The notes: a model not told the origin generated them from the letters alone. DNA of 64,000 nt from Pseudoalteromonas lipolytica (GCF_001306915.1 NZ_LJTC01000004.1:315628-379627); one strand, 5' to 3'; numbered from the stretch's first letter, positions 43,885 through 53,573 are shown. A program made the numbers and translations.

Positions 43885-45074
43885 TAGTTTTCTCTTTTTT
43901 TATCTCACTATTCGGAATTTTAAGGTCAAAGGAACAACATACAATATTTTGGATTTCTCACTCTTCAATTTTATTTGTCTTATTGTTTGCAGCTGACTTC
44001 GGTTTATATACTAACCTATTTGGGGTTTATGTATTCTTGTATATTATTTTATGTCTGGTATTTACACTTTATACGCCTACTATTTCACTTCCAGATTTAG
44101 AAAATGACATTTATTTCAGCAATGAGAGAGTTACCGCTCTGGGAGTATTGTTGGGTGTAATAAGCTTATTTCTATATATTTTAGGTGCCGGCGGGGTGGA
44201 CTCGGTAACAAGGAGTTGGGTTGATATAGCTACCACAAGATCAAATTTTCAATTGTTTGTTACTAACTTATCTCAGTTACTATTCCTTCTTAGTTTAGCA
44301 TTGTTACTTTCTGTTTTTTACGTATCGCGGAGTGTAAAATCAGTTGTTTTTATGTTGATAATTACTGTTGCATTTCTTGCTTTAACTAGAGTTAAAGCAT
44401 ACCTATTACCACTAATTTTCCCGATAATGGCATTGTATATAAATGAAAATAAGAACAAGCCTTTTAAGATTGTTGTGTTTGGCTTTTTGTTTAGTCTCTC
44501 TACTATATTCCTATATTTATTGACTACGTTTTTTAGGTGGATAGGAAGTTCAGATAAATGGGATAGTCAGCACTTTGTTGATGTTTTTCAAAATGTTATA
44601 GATAAAGGTGTTGAGAGGAATTTAATTCAGCAGTCTACAAGTATTTTTAATTATTATGTAGAAAGTGATAAGCTTTTAGGGCAAACATATTTTTCAATAT
44701 TCAATCCTGTTTTTAGGGTTTTCGGTCACGAGGTTGAAAATCCTATGTATTTATATAGCAACCTTATTTACGGACAGTCTTTTGAAATGCGAGGTAGTGC
44801 ACACCCAACAGTATATGTTGACGCATTTGCTAATTTCGGTCCTTTTGGTATTTTAACCGGGCCTTTTTGGTTGCTCTTAATTCATCATTTGTATAAATAC
44901 TGTTCTTCCAAAGGGGTTGTTGGAATCATGATATTTTATGTTTCTATAGCTTACTCGATTCCATTGATTTCAAGAGGGAGTGTATATTATGGAACATTAT
45001 ATCTAGCTATATCATTATTGTTCATGCTAATTTCGCATAGAATTTTATGTCATTTTTATTTGAAAAAAATATAA
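43878..45074 (+). CDS. wzy: putative O-antigen/capsule polymerase Wzy
   Basis: This 398-residue protein has about ten to twelve membrane helices and one large loop (around 225-330) with RGSAHPTVYVDAFANFGPFG. That segment is typical of the periplasmic loop in oligosaccharide-repeat polymerases of the OrfA/WzyE-like type. It follows the putative flippase with a seven-base overlap. It is assigned as the Wzy polymerase joining the repeat units of locus 2. Wzy proteins share little sequence, so topology and context carry most weight. Confidence 0.68.
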   Translation: MLIVFSFFISLFGILRSKEQHTIFWISHSSILFVLLFAADFGLYTNLFGVYVFLYIILCLVFTLYTPTISLPDLENDIYFSNERVTALGVLLGVISLFLYILGAGGVDSVTRSWVDIATTRSNFQLFVTNLSQLLFLLSLALLLSVFYVSRSVKSVVFMLIITVAFLALTRVKAYLLPLIFPIMALYINENKNKPFKIVVFGFLFSLSTIFLYLLTTFFRWIGSSDKWDSQHFVDVFQNVIDKGVERNLIQQSTSIFNYYVESDKLLGQTYFSIFNPVFRVFGHEVENPMYLYSNLIYGQSFEMRGSAHPTVYVDAFANFGPFGILTGPFWLLLIHHLYKYCSSKGVVGIMIFYVSIAYSIPLISRGSVYYGTLYLAISLLFMLISHRILCHFYLKKI

Positions 45075-45084
45075 GGAAAATAGG

Positions 45085-45720
45085 ATGTTATCAAACTTTA
45101 GGGATGTTTTAGTTCTTGCTCCGCATACTGATGATGGAGAACTAGGGGCCGGCGGAACTATTTCAAAACTAATCGAAAGTGGTGCAAAAGTTACTTATGT
45201 GGCTTTTTCTACAGCTGAAGATTCAGTCCCTGATGGGTTGCCTAAAGATATTTTAAAAAAAGAAGTAGTGAAAGCAACTGCTAAGTTAGGCATAAAGCCT
45301 GAAAACTTAATTATATTAAATTACCAAGTTCGCAGGTTTAATTATGATAGGCAGCAAATTCTTGAGGATTTGATATCGCTTCGTAAAGAGTCATCTTTCG
45401 ATCTTATTTTAACTCCTTCTGTACATGATATACATCAAGATCATGCAACAATATCTCAAGAAAGTACAAGAGCTTTTAAAAATACAACTATTTTAGGTTA
45501 TGAGTTAATTTGGAATAATCTTACTTTTAATACGCAATGTTTTGTAAAACTTGAAGAAAAGCACATTGAAGCTAAGCAAAAAGCTTTAGAACAATATGAG
45601 TCTCAAGGGAAGCGTAACTATTTAGCCAGAGACTTCACATTTTCTTTAGCTAAAACCCGAGGTGTGCAAGTTGGTACAGACTATGCCGAATGCTTTGAAG
45701 TGATAAGAATATTTTTATAG
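45085..45720 (+). CDS. PIG-L/LmbE-family N-deacetylase
   Basis: This zinc-dependent hydrolase family removes N-acetyl groups from sugars. The first metal motif is LAPHTDDGELGAGGT (H-x-D-D-x-E) near residue 13. The second is HDIHQDHATISQ near residue 112. It has 211 residues and no signal peptide, so it works in the cytoplasm, probably on a nucleotide- or lipid-linked amino sugar. The genes after it encode an LpxD-like N-acyltransferase and a PhaB-like reductase. A deacetylation and re-acylation sequence is therefore plausible. Confidence 0.85.
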   Translation: MLSNFRDVLVLAPHTDDGELGAGGTISKLIESGAKVTYVAFSTAEDSVPDGLPKDILKKEVVKATAKLGIKPENLIILNYQVRRFNYDRQQILEDLISLRKESSFDLILTPSVHDIHQDHATISQESTRAFKNTTILGYELIWNNLTFNTQCFVKLEEKHIEAKQKALEQYESQGKRNYLARDFTFSLAKTRGVQVGTDYAECFEVIRIFL

Positions 45721-45728
45721 GGGGGAAT

Positions 45729-46586
45729 ATGCAATACAGAGTTGAAGGTGAAATTACAGCATTAGGGTTGGCTGAGGCTTTAGGTTTGCAACTTAAAGGT
45801 AGTAAAACACAGTTGCTTTTAACTGTCGGCAGTTTATCAAATGAAAACTCATCGGTTTTAAAGTTTACAAATAAGCAACAAGAGAAGTACCTAAATGGAA
45901 TAGTTATTGGTGATAAAGATAACAATGCAGAGTCATTAATTATTTCAGATAATCCTCGTTTAGACTTTTGCAGGGCATTACAATACTTAGTTGATGTTTC
46001 AATACTTGTAAATGACTCTATTGAATCAAGTATACATCAAACAGCTATTATAGCTGACTCAGCTGTTATTGAGTCGGGCGTTAATATAGGAAAAAATTCT
46101 GTAGTTGAACATAACGTAACCATACACAAAGGCTCTGTTATTGGTGAAAATACAATTATTCGGTCTAATACTGTGATTGGCGCTCAAGGCTTTGGCTTTG
46201 AAAAAAATGCGGATGGTTCGTGGATTCGGTTTCCTCACCTTGGTAGGGTTATTATCGGTAGTAATGTTGAAATAGGTGCTTTAAATAGCGTGTGTGTGGG
46301 GGCTCTTGAGAATACAGTTATCAGTAACGGAGTTAAAACTGATAACCTGGTTCACATTGCTCATAATTGTCAAATAGGGGAAAACTCAATTTTAACTGCC
46401 TGCACAGAGTTAAGTGGTGGAGTAACTTTAGGTGAGGGAGTATGGATGGGTCCTAACTCCTCTACAATGCAAAAAATAACCATTGGTGATTTTGCTGTTG
46501 TGGGCTTAGGTAGTGTCGTGACAAAGAATGTAGAAACGGGACATACAGTTGCTGGTGTGCCTGCTAAAGTAATAAGGAGAAGTTGA
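45729..46586 (+). CDS. LpxD-like N-acyltransferase (hexapeptide repeat)
   Basis: This 285-residue protein has an LpxD-style architecture: a small N-terminal domain (1-100) and a left-handed beta-helix. The segment NTVIGAQGFGFEKNADGSW and the catalytic histidine in VHIAHNCQIG match LpxD. The C-terminal helices that bind acyl carrier protein in true LpxD are missing, and the protein ends with a VAGVPAKVIRRS seen in sugar acetyltransferases. It lies in a capsule locus, not with lpxA/fabZ. It therefore probably acylates an amino sugar with a hydroxyacyl group; the donor may be CoA-linked. Confidence 0.8.
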   Translation: MQYRVEGEITALGLAEALGLQLKGSKTQLLLTVGSLSNENSSVLKFTNKQQEKYLNGIVIGDKDNNAESLIISDNPRLDFCRALQYLVDVSILVNDSIESSIHQTAIIADSAVIESGVNIGKNSVVEHNVTIHKGSVIGENTIIRSNTVIGAQGFGFEKNADGSWIRFPHLGRVIIGSNVEIGALNSVCVGALENTVISNGVKTDNLVHIAHNCQIGENSILTACTELSGGVTLGEGVWMGPNSSTMQKITIGDFAVVGLGSVVTKNVETGHTVAGVPAKVIRRS

Positions 46587-47317
46587 TGAAAACAGTATTA
46601 ATTACAGGTGGCACAGGTGGGATTGGTACAGCTTTAGTTAAAGCTTTTGTTAATGAGAGTTATCACGCTTTTGTGACTCATACCCATAAAACAAAAGAAA
46701 CATTAGACAGTTGGTTATCTGAAAATGAACTTAGCTCAAACGATATCACTTTTTTACCTTTGAACCTTAAAAATAGAAATGAAGTTGAGCTTCAGTTATC
46801 GGCTTTATTGGAAAAATCCAATGTTGATGTTTTAATTAATAATGCAGGGATTACCTCCGACTCAACTTTTTTAAAGATGAAGCCAGAACAGTGGGATAAC
46901 GTAATTAATACTAATTTAACTTCTTTGTTTTCTGTTACTCAACCAATTGCGCGCTCAATGGTTGAGAATGGTTTTGGTCGAATCATTAATATTAGTTCTA
47001 TTAATGGTTTAAAAGGGCAGTTTGGTCAGTGTAATTATGCCGCAGCTAAGGCGGGGATTATTGGTTTTTCTAAGTCTCTGGCTCAAGAGTTAGCTCTGAA
47101 GGGCGTGACGGTAAATGTTATAGCTCCTGGCTATACAATGACGCCTATGGTTGAGAGTATGAGAGAGGATATTCTTGAAAAAATCAAAGGTAATATACCG
47201 ACGAAGCAATTAGTTTTATTAGACGACTTAGCTAAAGCTGCTTTGATGATCGCTGAAAGTGGTATGTCATTAACAGGAGAAACAATCTCTGTTAATGGCG
47301 GCCAGTATATGTGTTAA
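46586..47317 (+). CDS. PhaB/FabG-like short-chain 3-ketoacyl reductase
   Basis: This classical short-chain dehydrogenase has 243 residues. The Rossmann motif is TGGTGGIGTA, and the catalytic set is NNAG, ISSINGLKGQFGQ and NYAAAKAG. The segment from NTNLTSLF to NYAAAKAG, the PGYTMTPMVES stretch and the VNGGQYM ending are closer to acetoacetyl-CoA reductase PhaB than to FabG. It would make (R)-3-hydroxybutyryl thioester. The ATG at 46586 overlaps the previous stop by one base. It should supply the acyl donor for the LpxD-like enzyme; this is inferred from context. Confidence 0.82.
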   Translation: MKTVLITGGTGGIGTALVKAFVNESYHAFVTHTHKTKETLDSWLSENELSSNDITFLPLNLKNRNEVELQLSALLEKSNVDVLINNAGITSDSTFLKMKPEQWDNVINTNLTSLFSVTQPIARSMVENGFGRIINISSINGLKGQFGQCNYAAAKAGIIGFSKSLAQELALKGVTVNVIAPGYTMTPMVESMREDILEKIKGNIPTKQLVLLDDLAKAALMIAESGMSLTGETISVNGGQYMC

Positions 47318-47321
47318 TTTT

Positions 47322-48539
47322 ATGAATATTTGGTATATACACCCATATGCGGGCAGCCCTAAGTATGGGATGTCTTTCAGGCCTTATTATCTGGCAAAAC
47401 ACTTTAATAAGTTAGGTCATAACACAACCGTTATTTCTTCATTGAAGCACCACCTTTGTTCATTACCTTTTAAAAAGCCGGGTCTTGCTGATGTAGAGGG
47501 AGTACAATACTTTCTACAAAACTCTATCGACTATAAAGGAAATGGAGTTAAGCGCTTACTTAATATGCTAATGTTTGGCTTGGGTTTATTTAGGAAGCCT
47601 TTTAGAACTTTTAGCAAAATGACGCCCCCTGATGTTATTATTGCTTCTACAGCACACCCTTTTCATCTGCTGGCAGCAAAGTATTACAGTAAAAAATACA
47701 ATGCAAAACTAATTCTTGAAGTAAGAGATATTTGGCCTTTAAGCCTCCAAGAGCTAGTTGGAATATCTAAATATCATCCTCTTAGTGTTTTGATTAATGC
47801 GTTTCAGAAGTTTGGCTACAAAAAATGTGATCACTGTGTATCATTATTAGAAAACTCTGAATCATTCTTCTTAAATGAAGGACTTAAAAAAGGAAAGTTT
47901 AGCTGTATTCCAAATGGTATTGAATTATCAAACGAACCAGAAAATAACTCAGAGCATTTATCATTAAAGTCAGAACTTACTGCTGCAGTTTCAAATTTTG
48001 ATACTGTTATAGGCTACACTGGTGCATTAGGTATACCGAATAACTTAATGCCTTTAATAAATGCAGCTGAAAAACTTAAGAAACATAATATTGGTGTTTT
48101 GTTAGTTGGCGATGGAGTTCAAAAAAAGGCTTTGGAAGAGAGAGTAGCTGAGTTGCAGCTAGATAATGTAGTTTTTTTTGGTAAGGTTCCAAAAACATTT
48201 GTCCCATATGTAATAGAATCATGTGATGCAATGTTTATTAACGCTATGCCTAAAGCTATTTATAAATTTGGTATCTCACCAAATAAAATATTTGATTATA
48301 TGATGCACGATAAAACAGTTTTTAATGGAATAAACTCACCAAATAACCCTTTAGAAAAAGCTGGATGTGAGATCAACTTCCTAGCAAATGATTCTTTTTC
48401 GTTAGCAAATAAAGTTATTGATTTTCATAAAAATAAAGAAAACTACTCTGTAAATTCATCCGAATTTGTTCGTTTACAGCACTCTTATGCTCAACTTGCT
48501 AAAAATTATGTATCACTGATGGAAAGCTTAGTAAGATGA
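47322..48539 (+). CDS. family 4 glycosyltransferase, WbuB-like
   Basis: This GT-B enzyme has 405 residues and starts with MNIWYIHPYAGSPKYGMSFR, as in the WbuB group of fucosamine/quinovosamine transferases. LILEVRDIWPLSLQELVG near residue 127 is a strong signature of that group. GYTGALGIPNNL, LLVGDG and KFGISPNKIFDYM follow in the donor domain. An earlier in-frame start at 47295 overlaps the reductase gene and is rejected. Four bases overlap the epimerase-like gene. Confidence 0.85.
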   Translation: MNIWYIHPYAGSPKYGMSFRPYYLAKHFNKLGHNTTVISSLKHHLCSLPFKKPGLADVEGVQYFLQNSIDYKGNGVKRLLNMLMFGLGLFRKPFRTFSKMTPPDVIIASTAHPFHLLAAKYYSKKYNAKLILEVRDIWPLSLQELVGISKYHPLSVLINAFQKFGYKKCDHCVSLLENSESFFLNEGLKKGKFSCIPNGIELSNEPENNSEHLSLKSELTAAVSNFDTVIGYTGALGIPNNLMPLINAAEKLKKHNIGVLLVGDGVQKKALEERVAELQLDNVVFFGKVPKTFVPYVIESCDAMFINAMPKAIYKFGISPNKIFDYMMHDKTVFNGINSPNNPLEKAGCEINFLANDSFSLANKVIDFHKNKENYSVNSSEFVRLQHSYAQLAKNYVSLMESLVR

Positions 48540-49441
48540 ATAAAGTAATCTTGACTGGTAGTAGTGGTTTTATAGGTCAGCACTTGCATGAAAGTTTGCT
48601 TAAAAATTCATCCGGTGTTTACTCTCTATCCAAAGAAGAGCTATCAGGTACCAATAAATCAATATCAGAATCAGATTTTTTTGATACTAACACACATGAA
48701 AACGCCGATACTGTTATTCACCTCGTTGGAGCCGCACACAGTCACTACTCTGACAGTGAGGCCCATTTTATAAATTTTGAGCTAACTAAAAAGGTCATTA
48801 AACGTGCTGTTTCACTTAATATAAAGAGATTTATCTTTTTAAGTTCTGCGAACATATATAAAGAAAGTAAAAACTTTATACAGGTTGATAGTGAAGTTGA
48901 AGCTAATAGCTTGCCTAATACTATGAAAAGTAAGCTTTTGGCTGAACAGTATATTCAACATGTCGCTAAAAATAATGATATTGAGGTTGTTATTATTAGA
49001 AGCCCTCTTGTTTACGGTGAAAACGTAAAAGCTAATTTCGCATCTTTAATGAGGTTGGTTGGTAAAGGTTTACCGCTACCATTTAGATTATTTAACAAAA
49101 ATAAGCGTAGCTTGGTATCAGTCTATAATTTAGTTGATTTAATTAAAGAGTGTATTGACCACCCGAATGCAGCTAACCAAGTGTTTTTAGCAAGTGATGA
49201 TCACGACTTATCTACAGCTGAAATGGTTGCGCTGATGGCAAAAGTACAAGGTAAACCTAATTTAGCTATACCCGTGCCTGTATGGTGTTTTAAGCTAGCT
49301 GGTAAACTGTTAGGCAAACAAGCCGTAATAGATAGGCTAACAGGCTCGCTTCAATTAGATATTACACATACAAAAAATACACTTAATTGGTCACCACCTT
49401 ACTCTGTTGAGCATGGTTTTAACCTCGCTGCCAAAAAATAA
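48536..49441 (+). CDS. extended short-chain dehydrogenase/epimerase-like protein, WbpV-like, catalytic Tyr replaced
   Basis: This NAD-dependent sugar epimerase/dehydratase homologue has 301 residues. The dinucleotide motif is TGSSGFIGQHL and the serine motif is FLSSANIY. At the position of the usual Y-x-x-x-K the sequence is TMKSK, so the tyrosine is methionine. The WbpM-type dehydratases also carry methionine here. Its relatives (WbpV, Gne-like) are reductases or epimerases of UDP-4-keto sugars next to a PglC/WbpL-type transferase. The product is probably a 6-deoxy amino sugar derived from the WbpM product, but activity is uncertain. Confidence 0.75.
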   Translation: MNKVILTGSSGFIGQHLHESLLKNSSGVYSLSKEELSGTNKSISESDFFDTNTHENADTVIHLVGAAHSHYSDSEAHFINFELTKKVIKRAVSLNIKRFIFLSSANIYKESKNFIQVDSEVEANSLPNTMKSKLLAEQYIQHVAKNNDIEVVIIRSPLVYGENVKANFASLMRLVGKGLPLPFRLFNKNKRSLVSVYNLVDLIKECIDHPNAANQVFLASDDHDLSTAEMVALMAKVQGKPNLAIPVPVWCFKLAGKLLGKQAVIDRLTGSLQLDITHTKNTLNWSPPYSVEHGFNLAAKK

Positions 49442-49455
49442 CTTAGGAATATTTA

Positions 49456-50004
49456 ATGATCCGCTTATTAGACTTTTTATTCGCCTTATTCGGTTTGCTA
49501 TTTGCCTTGCCATTTTTAATCATTTTATATGTTATTGGCTTATTTGATACTGGCTCGCCTATATTTACGCAAGAGCGGGTAGGGCGTAACAAGAAACCGT
49601 TTACTCTTGTTAAATTTAGAACAATGAAGGTTGATACGGCATCAGTTGCTAGTCATTTAGCAAGTACGGCTTCAATTACACCTTTTGGTGGCTTTTTACG
49701 TAAAACAAAATTAGACGAACTTCCACAATTATGGAACGTGCTAAAAGGCGAAATGAGCTTGGTAGGTCCGCGCCCAGGCTTATTTAACCAACAAGAGCTA
49801 ACAGCTGCCCGTGATGCTAAAAATATTTACTCTGTACGCCCAGGTATCACAGGGCTTGCACAAGTTAACGAAATTGATATGTCTAACCCTGAACTACTTG
49901 CAAAAACAGATCGTGAAATGATCGATACTTTTAATTTAGGGAGTTACTTTAAATATATTTTAATGACGGTAACAGGTAGTGGCAGTGGCGACAGGGTTAA
50001 ATAA
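49456..50004 (+). CDS. PglC-type initiating phosphoglycosyl transferase of locus 2
   Basis: This 182-residue monotopic transferase links a sugar-1-phosphate to undecaprenyl phosphate. The reentrant helix FALFGLLFALPFLIILYVIG is followed by TLVKFRTMK, TKLDELPQLWNVLKGEMSLVGPRPG and RPGITGLAQVNEIDMS. It is the minimal catalytic form without extra membrane helices. Because locus 1 has its own initiating transferase, the window carries two independent lipid-linked pathways. It is preceded by an AGGAA site and is 14 bp after the epimerase-like gene. Confidence 0.9.
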   Translation: MIRLLDFLFALFGLLFALPFLIILYVIGLFDTGSPIFTQERVGRNKKPFTLVKFRTMKVDTASVASHLASTASITPFGGFLRKTKLDELPQLWNVLKGEMSLVGPRPGLFNQQELTAARDAKNIYSVRPGITGLAQVNEIDMSNPELLAKTDREMIDTFNLGSYFKYILMTVTGSGSGDRVK

Positions 50005-50191
50005 ATAGCTAATAGCATGAAAGAAAGCTTCTTGAATTTTTTACTTAAAAATCAAATGCTAATGATAATGTATTAGAGTTGTGGCTAAGCTTTATGTTAT
50101 AAGCTATAATTCATAAAAATTTAACAATCGTTAAGCTGACTGTAAGCTTAGGTTGGTATCTTATTGACAAAAACAAGACAGGGAACTTGTT

Positions 50192-52150
50192 GTGGATAAT
50201 ATTATTCGCTCTATCTTAAATTCTTCACGTGCCACAAAGCGTATCATTACATTGTTAATTGACTCGCTGTTTATTATGTCGGCGTTTTGGCTAGCACTTA
50301 TAGTTAGATTAGATAGTATGGCCCCTCTTAGTAAGCTTGATAATTGGATGTTACTTGCTTTTCTTGTACCTACCGCATTATTCACGTTTATTAACTTAGG
50401 TTTATATCGTGCTGTGTTGCGCTATATGAACTCTCAGGCATTGTGGGCAATTGTATTAGGTACAATTATTAGTACGGTCGTTTTGGTTCTTCTTGCTTTT
50501 TTTATTGGTGTTGAAATACCCCGTACTATGCCGTTTATTTTTGCTTGGTTATGTTTATTAACCGTTGGCGGTGCGCGAATTGTTGTACGTGCGATGATAG
50601 GCAAGTTAACTACGGCAAATAAAGAGTCGGTTATTATTTACGGTGCGGGTTCATCTGGTAGGCAACTTGCTACTGCGTTAGGGGCTGGGCCTGAGTATTT
50701 TGTCCGTGCCTTTATTGATGATGACGAAACAAAGCAAGGCTCTATTATTCAGGGTATTCCTGTAATTGCGTTTAAAGATATTTATGACCTAATAAACAAG
50801 GGTAAAGCAAGCAAAGTTTTATTAGCAATGCCAAGCGAGAGCAGAGCTCGCCGAAAAGAGATACTTGCTCAGCTTGAGCCGCTTTCTATCAAAGTGCTCT
50901 CTATACCAGGTATGGCGGATGTAATTGAAGGTAAAGCAAAACTTTCTGAATTTAGAGATGTTGAAATCGAAGACTTATTAGGCCGCGATTGTGTTGCCCC
51001 TAAGCCACACCTGTTGTCTGCAAACATTAAAAACAAAGTGGTTATGGTTACTGGTGCTGGTGGCTCTATTGGCTCTGAGTTGTGCCGCCAAATAGTTAAG
51101 CAAAAGCCAACTAAGCTTGTATTGTTTGAGTTAAGTGAGTTTGGTTTATATTCAATAGAAAAAGAGCTTGCTGAGTATGTTACAAATAACCAACTTGATG
51201 TAGAGCTTATTCCTATAATGGGCTCTGTACAGCGTATAAACCGTATTGAAACAGTAATGATGGCATTTGGTGTACAAACAGTTTACCACGCAGCAGCCTA
51301 TAAACATGTTCCCCTTGTTGAGCATAACGTTGTTGAAGGGGTACGTAATAACGTTTTTGGTACGTATTACACAGCTAAGGCTGCTGTAAACGCTAAAGTT
51401 GAAACCTTTGTACTTATATCTACCGATAAAGCCGTACGCCCAACAAATGTGATGGGCGCGACCAAACGTATGGCAGAGCTATGTTTACAAGGTTTAGCGC
51501 AAAATAAAGGTAAAGGCCATAATACTCGCTTTTGTATGGTTCGGTTTGGTAATGTATTGGGCTCGAGTGGTTCTGTTGTACCGCTGTTTCGTAGGCAAAT
51601 ACGCGAAGGTGGCCCAATTACTTTAACCCATCAAGACATTACCCGCTTTTTTATGACCATACCTGAGGCCGCCCAACTTGTTATACAAGCGGGTGCAATG
51701 GGCAAAGGCGGTGATGTATTTGTGCTCGATATGGGTGAGTCGGTTAAAATAAAAGATCTTGCAAGCAAGATGATTCGCTTATCTGGTTTTGAAGTAAAAG
51801 ACAAAAACAACCCCCATGGCGATATTGAAATTGTATGTACAGGTTTGAGGCCGGGTGAAAAGCTGTACGAAGAGTTACTGATAGGCGATAACGTTGGTGA
51901 AACATCGCATGAGCGTATCATGACGGCCAACGAAGTAATGTTACCTTTGGCCGAGCTGAATGTATTTTTAGAAGCGCTTGATGTAGCCTGCCATAACTTT
52001 GATCACGAAATCATTAGGCAGCTTTTACTTGATGCGCCTACTGGCTTTAACCCAACTGACGGTATTTGCGATCTTGTTTGGAATGCTAAAAAAATCTACA
52101 AAAACTCCAGCTCAGCCCCTACCAATAAAGTTGTAAACCTACAAGGTTAA
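50192..52150 (+). CDS. wbpM: membrane UDP-GlcNAc 4,6-dehydratase WbpM
   Basis: This CapD/FlaA1-family protein has 652 residues. Four N-terminal membrane helices (about 15-130) precede a first Rossmann-like domain (IYGAGSSGRQLA) and the catalytic dehydratase domain. The latter has VTGAGGSIGSELCRQI, ISTDKAVRPTNVMGATKRMAE and FGNVLGSSGSVVPLF. The methionine in place of tyrosine is normal for this family. It makes UDP-4-keto-6-deoxy-GlcNAc, the precursor of quinovosamine, fucosamine or bacillosamine. The start is GTG after an AGGGA site. A terminator follows. Confidence 0.95.
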   Translation: MDNIIRSILNSSRATKRIITLLIDSLFIMSAFWLALIVRLDSMAPLSKLDNWMLLAFLVPTALFTFINLGLYRAVLRYMNSQALWAIVLGTIISTVVLVLLAFFIGVEIPRTMPFIFAWLCLLTVGGARIVVRAMIGKLTTANKESVIIYGAGSSGRQLATALGAGPEYFVRAFIDDDETKQGSIIQGIPVIAFKDIYDLINKGKASKVLLAMPSESRARRKEILAQLEPLSIKVLSIPGMADVIEGKAKLSEFRDVEIEDLLGRDCVAPKPHLLSANIKNKVVMVTGAGGSIGSELCRQIVKQKPTKLVLFELSEFGLYSIEKELAEYVTNNQLDVELIPIMGSVQRINRIETVMMAFGVQTVYHAAAYKHVPLVEHNVVEGVRNNVFGTYYTAKAAVNAKVETFVLISTDKAVRPTNVMGATKRMAELCLQGLAQNKGKGHNTRFCMVRFGNVLGSSGSVVPLFRRQIREGGPITLTHQDITRFFMTIPEAAQLVIQAGAMGKGGDVFVLDMGESVKIKDLASKMIRLSGFEVKDKNNPHGDIEIVCTGLRPGEKLYEELLIGDNVGETSHERIMTANEVMLPLAELNVFLEALDVACHNFDHEIIRQLLLDAPTGFNPTDGICDLVWNAKKIYKNSSSAPTNKVVNLQG

Positions 52151-52176
52151 GCAATATTAATTGTTGAACATTGATC

Positions 52177-52209
52177 AAGCAGCTTACCTTAAAGGCTAAG
52201 CTGCTTTTT
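52177..52209 (+). terminator. rho-independent terminator after wbpM
   Basis: AAGCAGCTTA (52177-52186) pairs with TAAGCTGCTT (52197-52206) over a 10-base loop and a short T-run follows. Confidence 0.85.
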
Positions 52210-52301
52210 GTATTTTAGTGTTTTTAAGTATCAAATCTATTAACTGTATAAAACACAAAGTGCTAAAATTACTTAACCCCCTTAGTTTTGAAGGTAACTT
52301 A

Positions 52302-53468
52302 ATGAAAATTGCCGTATTTGGTACAGGTTATGTTGGTTTATCAAACGCGCTATTACTCGCGCAGCACAATCAAGTTTTCGCTGTTGATATAGACGAAAAC
52401 AAAGTTGCACTTTTAAAAGATAAGCAGTCTCCTATTGTAGATACTGAAATTAGCGATTTTTTACAAAATAAATCACTTAATTTTACTGCTACAACAGATA
52501 AAACATTGGCACTTAAAGATGCTGCATTTGTTGTAATTGCTACCCCTACAGATTACGACCCAGAAACCAATTATTTTAATACGCGTTCTGTTGAATCAGT
52601 AGTTGCTGACGTTTTAGCAATTAACCCAAATGCAACTATGGTTATTAAGTCTACGGTACCCGTTGGTTATACTAAATCGATTAAAGAAGGCTTTAATACC
52701 AGTAATATTATTTTTTCGCCAGAGTTCTTGCGTGAAGGTAAAGCGCTGTACGATAATTTGCACCCGTCACGTATTATTGTGGGTGAGCAAAGTGAGCGCG
52801 CACAAGTTTTTGCTAATTTATTAGCACAAGGTGCAGTAAAGCAAAATATTGATGTGCTATTTACAGACTCTACTGAAGCAGAAGCAATTAAGCTTTTTTC
52901 TAACACCTACCTCGCAATGCGCGTTGCTTATTTTAACGAGCTAGACAGCTACGCTGAAAACCATGGTTTAGATGCAAAGCAGATCATTCAAGGTGTTGGC
53001 TTAGACCCGCGCATTGGCAAGCATTATAATAACCCTTCATTCGGTTATGGTGGTTACTGTTTACCTAAAGATACTAAACAGTTATTAGCAAACTACCAAG
53101 ATGTACCTAACAATATGATCCGCGCGATTGTTGATGCTAATACTACCCGTAAAGACTTTATTGCTAATTCTATTATTGCCCGAAGCCCTAAAGTGGTTGG
53201 TATTTATCGCTTAGTTATGAAGTCAGGTTCAGATAACTTTAGAGCTTCTGCTATTCAAGGTGTAATGAAGCGCATAAAAGCAAAAGGCATTGAAGTTGTT
53301 ATTTATGAACCAAGCTTAAAGGAAGATTCATTCTTTAATTCTCGTGTTATTAAATCGCTAGATGAGCTTAAACAAACTGCTGATGTAATTATTTCTAACC
53401 GCATGGCTGAAGAGTTAGAAGATGTTGCAGAAAAAGTTTATACACGTGATTTATTTGGTAGTGATTAA
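52302..53468 (+). CDS. ugd: UDP-glucose 6-dehydrogenase
   Basis: The enzyme oxidises UDP-glucose to UDP-glucuronate with two [22 protein letters not shown] is the cofactor site, [11 protein letters not shown] and [20 protein letters not shown] are substrate-contact segments, and the catalytic cysteine is in [14 protein letters not shown]. The start at 52302 gives 388 residues, as in E. coli Ugd; an earlier start at 52218 has no support. UDP-glucuronate would feed the 4-epimerase encoded beyond array B, while galU supplies its substrate. Confidence 0.96.
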   Translation: MKIAVFGTGYVGLSNALLLAQHNQVFAVDIDENKVALLKDKQSPIVDTEISDFLQNKSLNFTATTDKTLALKDAAFVVIATPTDYDPETNYFNTRSVESVVADVLAINPNATMVIKSTVPVGYTKSIKEGFNTSNIIFSPEFLREGKALYDNLHPSRIIVGEQSERAQVFANLLAQGAVKQNIDVLFTDSTEAEAIKLFSNTYLAMRVAYFNELDSYAENHGLDAKQIIQGVGLDPRIGKHYNNPSFGYGGYCLPKDTKQLLANYQDVPNNMIRAIVDANTTRKDFIANSIIARSPKVVGIYRLVMKSGSDNFRASAIQGVMKRIKAKGIEVVIYEPSLKEDSFFNSRVIKSLDELKQTADVIISNRMAEELEDVAEKVYTRDLFGSD

Positions 53469-53573
53469 GCTGAAATAGCTGTCAGCTTTCAGTTTGAGCC
53501 GAATTTGTATATTCGCTGCAGAGGTGGTTGATGGCAGCGTAGGCATGAAATATATTTCGCGCGAAAATGTTTT

